A program made the position numbers and the translations under genes. Shown here one piece after another: positions 1-3,440 of a stretch of 5,747 bases of DNA (position 1 is its first letter; each line of letters begins with the position of its first letter). The DNA comes from an uncultured Clostridia bacterium (lineage in GTDB: Bacteria > Bacillota > Clostridia > Oscillospirales > CAG-272): assembly GCA_946641795.1 (NCBI GenBank), contig CAMPBZ010000081.1:1-5747 (forward strand). Reading direction: 5' to 3'. The notes below the pieces were generated by a model. It searched no databases. It had not been told where the DNA came from and saw only the letters and a program-made list of their open reading frames with translations.

Positions 1-44
1 CCCTTTTCAAAAACCTCAACCAATGGTTTGAGGTTTTTGAAAGG
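1..44. terminator. AT-rich terminal hairpin of the left repeat, terminator-like
   Basis: Arms CAAAAACCTCAA and TTGAGGTTTTTG surround a short loop, and outer CCTTT/AAAGG pairing extends the stem. A stem ending in a T run after GAGG, preceded by a run of A on the other side, is the usual form of a bidirectional intrinsic terminator. It could end transcripts of the minus-strand gene at 158-451, and of any plus-strand gene to the left of the window. The hairpin at 1655-1695 is its homologue. Confidence 0.6.
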
Positions 45-150
45 GGTTTTATTTTCTGCTCCGGGTGAGGCTTTATTTTTTTGGCGTTATGAAATCGGTT
101 CTGCGAGCCCAAGAATTGGAACCGGGATTGCCCGGCCGCACTGCCGGGCG
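1..150 (-). repeat. Single-unit copy of the palindromic repeat element, inverted relative to 1231-1695
   Basis: Read on the minus strand, this stretch follows the stop codon of the small gene at 158-451. It contains, in order, a GC palindrome (130-149, arms GCCCGGC/GCCGGGC), a spacer, the A-rich segment CGCCAAAAAAATAAAGC, a degenerate GCTCC-type hairpin (58-71), and an AT-rich hairpin (1-44). The same parts occur in the same order on the plus strand after spoVAC, ending at 1695. The A-rich segment is identical to that in units A and D there. The tail CACCCGGAGCAGA...TAAAACC followed by CTTTCAAAAAC also matches with few changes. The element may start before the window, since base 1 lies in the outer arm of the terminal hairpin. 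What it does is unknown. Confidence 0.8.
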
Positions 151-157
151 GTTTGGC

Positions 158-451
158 TTACTTTCCGGATTGGCTTCTGGTACTGCCGGATTTTAATTTT
201 TCAACTTCGGCTTGGAGCAGGGCGATTTTTTTGACCTGTTCGGCCAGAATTTGCGGGTCGGAAGGTTCGGAGGCGTCGGCGGTAAAATGACGGTAGGCAG
301 ATTTGCCGAACTCGGTGTACGCGGCTTTCAACTTTGCCTCGGCGTTTGCAATTTTAATTTGTGTGGCGGCGTTCTCGGTCGCTTTGCCGATCTTTTCGGC
401 GGCGGCGTTGCCAACGGCGCGCGCGGTTTCCAAAAATTCATCCCAGGTCAT
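158..451 (-). CDS. Small helical (coiled-coil) protein of unknown function, 97 aa
   Basis: I do not recognise a named family with certainty. The protein is Ala/Lys/Glu rich and almost entirely predicted helix. An N-terminal amphipathic stretch (residues 1-50, TWDEFLETARAVGNAAAEKI then ATENAATQIKIANAEAKLK) leads to a YTEFGKSAYRHF segment near 45-56. A Pro-containing linker follows, then a heptad-like C-terminal helix (about 70-87, ILAEQVKKIALLQAEVEKLK). There is no signal peptide, membrane segment or cysteine. It resembles the short cytoplasmic coiled-coil proteins common in Clostridia whose core reads 'LKxxYxEFGKxxY' and which often carry a C-terminal zinc ribbon; here no ribbon is present. 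The start is well supported: AGGAGG (462-467 on the complement) lies 10 bases before ATG, and a strong promoter lies upstream. It is transcribed divergently from spoVAC, and its stop codon is 8 bases from the repeat palindrome at 130-149. Confidence 0.8.
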   Translation of the reverse strand: MTWDEFLETARAVGNAAAEKIGKATENAATQIKIANAEAKLKAAYTEFGKSAYRHFTADASEPSDPQILAEQVKKIALLQAEVEKLKSGSTRSQSGK

Positions 452-490
452 CGGGAAAAGCCCTCCTTTTTTTGTGTTTCTTTCAAGCCT

Positions 491-519
491 ATTTTAGCAC
501 AAAGCCGGAAAAATGTCAA
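491..519 (-). promoter_or_regulatory. Vegetative (sigma-A type) promoter of the small coiled-coil gene
   Basis: On the minus strand a perfect -35 TTGACA (514-519) and a -10 TAAAAT (491-496) are separated by exactly 17 bases. The predicted start of transcription is around 484, about 33 bases ahead of the ATG at 451, leaving room for the AGGAGG site. This suggests the small gene is well expressed during growth, unlike its divergent neighbour spoVAC, which is expected to be forespore-specific. Confidence 0.8.
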
Positions 520-593
520 GCTTTACGTACATAACGGGCGCCCGGAGCAGGAAAACTAATACAAAAAACCGAGGAGAGAGAGGAACCAAACCA

Positions 594-1037
594 ATGGAAG
601 CAAAACGATACGAAAAACTGGTCAAAGCCCACGCGCCGGCAAGCAAAACGGCCAAAAACTGCCTGTTCGCCTTTTTGGGAGGCGGCGTGATTTGCACCCT
701 GGCGCAACTCTTGCGCGAACTGTTTTTGCGGGTGGTCGGGCTGGACGAGGAGACAACGGCGCTCACCGTTTCGGTCATTCTGATTTTTGCCGCCGTTCTG
801 CTCACCGGGATCGGCGTGTTCGACCGGCTGGCAAAGCGATTTGGCGCGGGAACGCTGGTGCCCATTACCGGGTTTGCCAACGCGGTGGCGTCGCCCGCCG
901 TGGATAGCCGCGCCGAAGGGCTGGTGCTTGGCGTTGGCGCAAAAATTTTTACCGTTGCCGGCCCTGTGCTTTTGTACGGCGTTCTCGCCGGCGGCCTTTA
1001 CGGCTTGATTTATTGGATCATTTTATTGGTAAAATAA
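594..1037 (+). CDS. spoVAC: Stage V sporulation protein AC (SpoVAC)
   Basis: SpoVA proteins sit in the inner forespore/spore membrane. They move dipicolinic acid (Ca-DPA) into the developing spore and release it at germination; SpoVAC itself has been described as a mechanosensitive channel. The 147-residue length fits the family. The N-terminal YEKLVKAHAPASKTAKNC leads into hydrophobic segment 1 (about 23-42, with GGGVICTLAQ). Segment 2 follows (about 56-76), then the signature GAGTLVPITGFANAV (84-98) with PAVDSRAEGLVLGVGAK (101-117), and a last hydrophobic stretch (about 118-145). The RAEG motif and long N-terminus favour SpoVAC over the shorter SpoVAEb. ATG at 594 is chosen because the protein then begins as family members do and a GAGAGAGGA site precedes it by 9 bases; the frame is open 27 codons further upstream. 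I could not see a convincing sigma-G promoter in 452-593. Oddly, no spoVAD or spoVAE follows. Confidence 0.93.
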   Translation: MEAKRYEKLVKAHAPASKTAKNCLFAFLGGGVICTLAQLLRELFLRVVGLDEETTALTVSVILIFAAVLLTGIGVFDRLAKRFGAGTLVPITGFANAVASPAVDSRAEGLVLGVGAKIFTVAGPVLLYGVLAGGLYGLIYWIILLVK

Positions 1038-1133
1038 ACGCCTCCTTCAAAAAAGCAAAACCGTTTTTTCTGATCCAAAAACTGAAAATGGGTTTGTATC
1101 GTCGAAAGAGAAAAGCTTTTCCCGGCCGCGCCA

Positions 1134-1156
1134 GCTGTGATGCACTGCATCACAGC
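1134..1156. repeat. Perfect 11-bp palindrome with a single central base
   Basis: The arms GCTGTGATGCA and TGCATCACAGC are exact reverse complements around one C. The central GCACTGC has the same form as the centre of the array palindromes (GCAGTGC) read on the other strand, although the outer arms are unrelated. No T run follows, so it is not a terminator by itself. Confidence 0.75.
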
Positions 1157-1160
1157 AACG

Positions 1161-1195
1161 AAAAAGAGCGCCGCGATTTTCGCGGCGCTCTTTTT
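1161..1195. terminator. Strong bidirectional intrinsic terminator after spoVAC
   Basis: Arms GAGCGCCGCG (1166-1175) and CGCGGCGCTC (1181-1190) pair perfectly around a 5-base loop. Flanking A5 and T6 extend the pairing and give a U tract in either direction. It lies 124 bases past the spoVAC stop and is the best candidate for the end of that transcript. It would also stop minus-strand transcription coming through the array. Confidence 0.88.
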
Positions 1196-1201
1196 TCTCT
1201 A

Positions 1202-1221
1202 AACCCGCCTTTCGGCGGGTT
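1202..1221. repeat. Short hairpin AACCCGCC/GGCGGGTT
   Basis: A perfect 8-bp stem with a TTTC loop lies 6 bases beyond the terminator stem's T run. It has no T run of its own and may simply reinforce the terminator. Confidence 0.55.
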
Positions 1222-1230
1222 GGCGCGCCC

Positions 1231-1640
1231 GGCCCCGCAGTGCGGGGCCGCCAAGGCGGCTTCCAATTCTTTGGTTTGCAGAAGTGATTTTATATCGCCA
1301 AAAAAATAAAGCTCCACCCGGAGCCCGGCAGTGCCGCCCCGCAGAGCGGGGGGCCAATTCGGGATTTGTAGAAATGGCGTTCTAATGCCGAAAAAAAGCT
1401 CCATTCGGAGCCCGGCAGTGCCGGGAGCCAAATCGGGTTTACAAAACCGGCCACGTAACACCGAAAAAATAAAGCCCCGCCCGGCCCCGCAGTGCGGGGT
1501 GCCAAATCTTGGTTTGCAGAAGTGATTTTATATCGCCAAAAAAATAAAGCTCCGCCCGGGGCCCGGCAGTGCCGGGAGCCAATTCGGGATTTGTAGAAAT
1601 GGCGTTCTAATGCCGAAAAAAATAAAGCCCCACCCGGAGC
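1231..1640 (+). repeat. Array of five palindrome-bearing repeat units (A-E)
   Basis: The units are A 1231-1324, B 1325-1411, C 1412-1484, D 1485-1562 and E 1563-1640. Each unit begins with a GC palindrome centred on GCAGTGC: 1231-1249, 1326-1336, 1411-1425, 1485-1499 and 1562-1576. A spacer follows, then an A-rich stretch (mostly AAAAAAATAAAGC) and usually a small hairpin GCTCC-NCCC-GGAGC. A and D share a 45-base identical core (1271-1315 and 1509-1553). B and E share another 45-base identical core (1353-1397 and 1578-1622). Unit B carries an extra palindrome CCCCGC-AGA-GCGGGG (1337-1351) and lacks the TAAA before GCTCC. Unit lengths range from 73 to 94 bases. Long open frames through the array on the minus strand are by-products of the repeats. 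The function is unknown. Confidence 0.88.
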
Positions 1641-1654
1641 AGAGTATAAAACCG

Positions 1655-1695
1655 CTTTCAAAAACTCCCAACCTGTGGTTGGAGTTTTTTGAAAG
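1655..1695. terminator. AT-rich terminal hairpin closing the right repeat array
   Basis: The stem runs from CTTTCAAAAACT to AGTTTTTTGAAAG, with inner CTCC-AACC/GGTT-GGAG pairing and loop TGT. Its form suits termination in both directions, and it could stop minus-strand readthrough from ymdB. It is homologous to the hairpin at 1-44, but the inner stem differs: CTCCCAACC/GGTTGGAG here, CCTCAACC/GGTTTGAGG there. Pairing has been largely kept while the sequence changed. Confidence 0.65.
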
Positions 1696-1703
1696 AGGAG
1701 GAG

Positions 1704-1751
1704 CGCGAGGGGGAGGAAACTTTTTTGCAAAAAAGTTTCCTCCCCCTCGCG
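1704..1751. repeat. Perfect 48-bp palindrome downstream of ymdB
   Basis: A 24-base arm, starting CGCGAGGGGGAGGAAAC and then T6-G, is followed at once by its exact reverse complement, with no unpaired centre. It begins 9 bases past the ymdB stop on the minus strand. No T run follows the stem on either side, so it is not a standard terminator. As RNA it would form a very stable hairpin that could block 3'-to-5' degradation of the ymdB message. As DNA it could extrude as a cruciform. It is a separate sequence from the array palindromes. Confidence 0.85.
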
Positions 1752-1760
1752 GCCTTACCC

Positions 1761-2513
1761 CTAAAACACAATCCTTTGAGGGATGGTGTTGGGGGCAAAG
1801 AGGGTAGCGTTAACGCGGATCTCGCCGGGTGCGGTGGTAAAGCGGGTCGGCAGGAGCGAGGTAAAGCGCTCCAAGACGGCCTCGGTGGTAACGCCGAGAA
1901 CGCCTTCCACGGGGCCGGACATACCGATATCGGTTTGGTAGGCGGTGCCTTTGGGCAGGAGTTGTTCATCGGCGGTGGGGACGTGGGTATGCGTACCGAA
2001 GATGATATTGATGCGGCCGTCAAAGCGGCGGGCGAGCGCCAGTTTTTCGCTGGTAGCTTCGGCGTGAACGTCCAAAAGCGAGAGGTCGTAGTTTCCCGCC
2101 TCGCGGCGCAGGATGTTCTCCACGGCAACGAACGGGTCGGCGTAGGCCTCCATAAAAGCGCGGCCGCAAACGTTCATTACCAGAATTTTGCCGCCGTCGA
2201 AGGGCAGAATGGTATAGCCCATACCCGGCGCCTGGGGCGGAAAATTGGCAGGGCGGACGATCCGGCGGTCGGAGTCCAGCACCTCGTACAGATCGCGCTG
2301 ACCGAAGGCGTGGTTGCCCAGGGTAATGGCGTCCACCCCGGCGGCAAACAGGCGCGCGGCCTGGCGCGCGTTCAACCCGCGGATCTCGGCGGCGTTTTCG
2401 GCGTTTGCGACCACAAAATTGACCTTTTGCTCCTGCCGCACGCGGTCAAGATGCTCTTCCAGATAGGCTACGGCGCGGTCGCCTACAACGTCGCCAATGG
2501 CAAGAATACGCAT
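1761..2513 (-). CDS. ymdB: YmdB-family metallophosphoesterase (cyclic nucleotide phosphodiesterase)
   Basis: This 250-residue protein matches the TIGR00282/YmdB family along its full length. Bacillus subtilis YmdB hydrolyses 2',3'- and 3',5'-cyclic nucleotides and influences the choice between motility and biofilm. The di-metal site is intact: D8 in AIGDVVGD, E39 and N40 in ANAEN, N67 and H68 in TLGNHAF, H150 in DVHAEATSEK, and H175 and H177 in FGTHTHVPTADEQLLP. The conserved TDIGMSGP follows at 194-201. The usual GNHTWD has become GNHAFGQRD, a change beside the catalytic H68. The protein is cytoplasmic, with no signal peptide. ATG is supported by GTGAGGA (2521-2527 on the complement) 7 bases upstream. 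It follows the thioesterase gene by 49 bases with no terminator between them, so the two are probably cotranscribed. Confidence 0.95.
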   Translation of the reverse strand: MRILAIGDVVGDRAVAYLEEHLDRVRQEQKVNFVVANAENAAEIRGLNARQAARLFAAGVDAITLGNHAFGQRDLYEVLDSDRRIVRPANFPPQAPGMGYTILPFDGGKILVMNVCGRAFMEAYADPFVAVENILRREAGNYDLSLLDVHAEATSEKLALARRFDGRINIIFGTHTHVPTADEQLLPKGTAYQTDIGMSGPVEGVLGVTTEAVLERFTSLLPTRFTTAPGEIRVNATLFAPNTIPQRIVF

Positions 2514-2562
2514 GAAAAAATCCTCACATTTCTATCCGCTCGCGGGCGGAAAATCAACAAAA

Positions 2563-3303
2563 TTACAAGGGGGAAACGGTTAAAAGCGCCTCCAAACAGG
2601 TGTTTCCTTCTTCATCCACGGTGCGGAAGAGGAAGCCGCCCTCGCCCGCGGGCGATTGCCAGGGAGCGCGGTAGATGGAAAGCTCGCCGCCGAATTTTGC
2701 CTCCTGCAAAAAGGAGAGCGAAAAACCGTTGACCCAAACGCGGGTGGGGTCGGGCAGAAAATCGGCAAGCATATCGGGGTATTTGGTGTTGTTCATGTGG
2801 CCGTTATAATCCAGATCGGAATAGCGGATGGCGCGCTTGCCCACCGGCTCCATTTCCGACGCCGGCGGAGTGCGGAAGCGCAGCGGAATGCCGGAGGGAA
2901 GCAGCTTTTCCTCGGGCGTGACCGGGAAATCCAGCGCGTCCACGGGGAGGAGCTTGCGCTCGTCCAGCGATAAAAGCCCCCAGGAAGACCAGCTTTCGGC
3001 CACCGGCTCGCCCCCGCGCAGAATGCGGAAGCACCGCTCAAAGTTCAGGCCGCGGCTGGGGCAAACCCAGGTTTGCGCGACAACGGTTTCGTAGGCGCGA
3101 AGCGGCGAATAAACCTTTGCGGCAATGCGAGAAAGAATAAAGCCCACGCGCTTTTCGTCGCGCAGGGTATCCAAATCCATATTCGCCGCGTGCAGCTGGT
3201 GGTTTGCCGTTTCCTGCAAGATGGCCAACAGCGCCGAGGGCCGGCCCAAACGGTTCAGGTCGGTTTCGTGCCAGCGAACGCCGAAAGTTTCGGAATAGAT
3301 CAT
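2563..3303 (-). CDS. Acyl-ACP thioesterase (FatA/FatB-like, double hotdog fold)
   Basis: These enzymes hydrolyse acyl-ACP to free fatty acid and ACP, ending or diverting fatty-acid synthesis in the cytoplasm. The 246 residues fit two hotdog domains. The first starts with the typical FGVRWHETDLNRLGRPSALLAILQ and includes RDEKRVGFILSR, a family hallmark. The second contains YSDLDYNGHMNNTKYPDML (161-179). D165, N167 and H169 match the Asp-x-Asn-x-His catalytic pattern of plant FatB, and E201 in FLQEAKFGGEL lies where the later catalytic Glu/Cys region is expected. Chain-length preference cannot be read from sequence. The start is supported by GGAGG (3313-3317 on the complement) 9 bases before ATG. 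It is the first gene of a likely operon with ymdB; no obvious -35/-10 promoter is visible in 3304-3440. Confidence 0.92.
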   Translation of the reverse strand: MIYSETFGVRWHETDLNRLGRPSALLAILQETANHQLHAANMDLDTLRDEKRVGFILSRIAAKVYSPLRAYETVVAQTWVCPSRGLNFERCFRILRGGEPVAESWSSWGLLSLDERKLLPVDALDFPVTPEEKLLPSGIPLRFRTPPASEMEPVGKRAIRYSDLDYNGHMNNTKYPDMLADFLPDPTRVWVNGFSLSFLQEAKFGGELSIYRAPWQSPAGEGGFLFRTVDEEGNTCLEALLTVSPL

Positions 3304-3341
3304 AGCAAACGCCCTCCCGGGGAGAATAAAGTTTCCGAAAA

Positions 3342-3370
3342 TCGGGGAACCCGACGGTCGGGTTCCCCGA
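3342..3370 (-). terminator. GC-rich hairpin between the surface-protein gene and the thioesterase gene
   Basis: Arms TCGGGGAACCCGA (3342-3354) and TCGGGTTCCCCGA (3358-3370) pair perfectly over 13 bp with a 3-base loop. On the minus strand the stem is followed by TTTTCGG, a short U tract. It therefore probably ends or attenuates transcription leaving the large gene that stops at 3441. It lies 38 bases before the thioesterase start codon. Confidence 0.65.
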
Positions 3371-3372
3371 AC

Positions 3373-3392
3373 GCCGCACGGGGCGGCTTTTT
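3373..3392 (+). terminator. Small plus-strand terminator-like hairpin
   Basis: GCCGC-ACGGG-GCGGC is followed by T5 on the plus strand only. No plus-strand gene ends here, so it would act on antisense transcription or is part of the leader structure read on the other strand. Confidence 0.4.
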
Positions 3393-3397
3393 CGTTT

Positions 3398-3424
3398 CGG
3401 GGCGGTTATTTGCCCCGTTTTTTT
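3398..3424 (+). terminator. Plus-strand terminator-like hairpin facing the surface-protein gene
   Basis: CGGGGC (3398-3403) pairs with GCCCCG (3412-3417) across an 8-base loop and is followed by T7 on the plus strand. On the minus strand the stem is not followed by T, so it cannot be a terminator for the large gene. It would block antisense transcription into that gene's 3' end, 17 bases before its stop codon. Confidence 0.5.
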
Positions 3425-3440
3425 GGGTGTTTATTTTGTT

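Larger units (their letters stand above)
1038..1230. other. Non-coding 3' region of spoVAC with stacked palindromes
   Basis: No credible gene lies here. After the spoVAC stop there are about 70 unstructured A/T-rich bases and a 12-base palindrome GAAAAGCTTTTC (1110-1121). The three hairpins listed separately (1134-1156, 1161-1195, 1202-1221) follow. The region leads directly into the repeat array. Confidence 0.6.

Noticed and set aside
212..559. 115-codon plus-strand open frame opposite the small coiled-coil gene
   Set aside because: It is the antisense shadow of a gene with a strong promoter and ribosome binding site, and its translation is Gly/Phe-rich with no coherent domain.
513..593. 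N-terminal extension of SpoVAC by 27 codons from an upstream ATG
   Set aside because: The extension is basic and unlike family members, overlaps the minus-strand promoter, and the ribosome binding site sits just ahead of the ATG at 594.
1231..1640. CRISPR array
   Set aside because: The units differ in length (73-94 bases), the 'spacers' are themselves repeated (A=D, B=E), and no short constant direct repeat alternates with unique spacers.
1..1695. Integron gene cassettes, since each gene is followed by a palindromic site
   Set aside because: I could not find paired RYYYAAC/GTTRRRY core sites or an integrase, and the two genes are divergent rather than head-to-tail.
1290..1730. 146-codon minus-strand open frame as a gene
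   Set aside because: It lies wholly in the repeat array, tail hairpin and palindrome, has no ribosome binding site, and its translation is a by-product of the repeats.
1689..2732. 347-codon plus-strand open frame opposite ymdB and the thioesterase
   Set aside because: It is antisense to two confidently identified genes, begins in the 48-bp palindrome region, and its translation shows no coherent domain.
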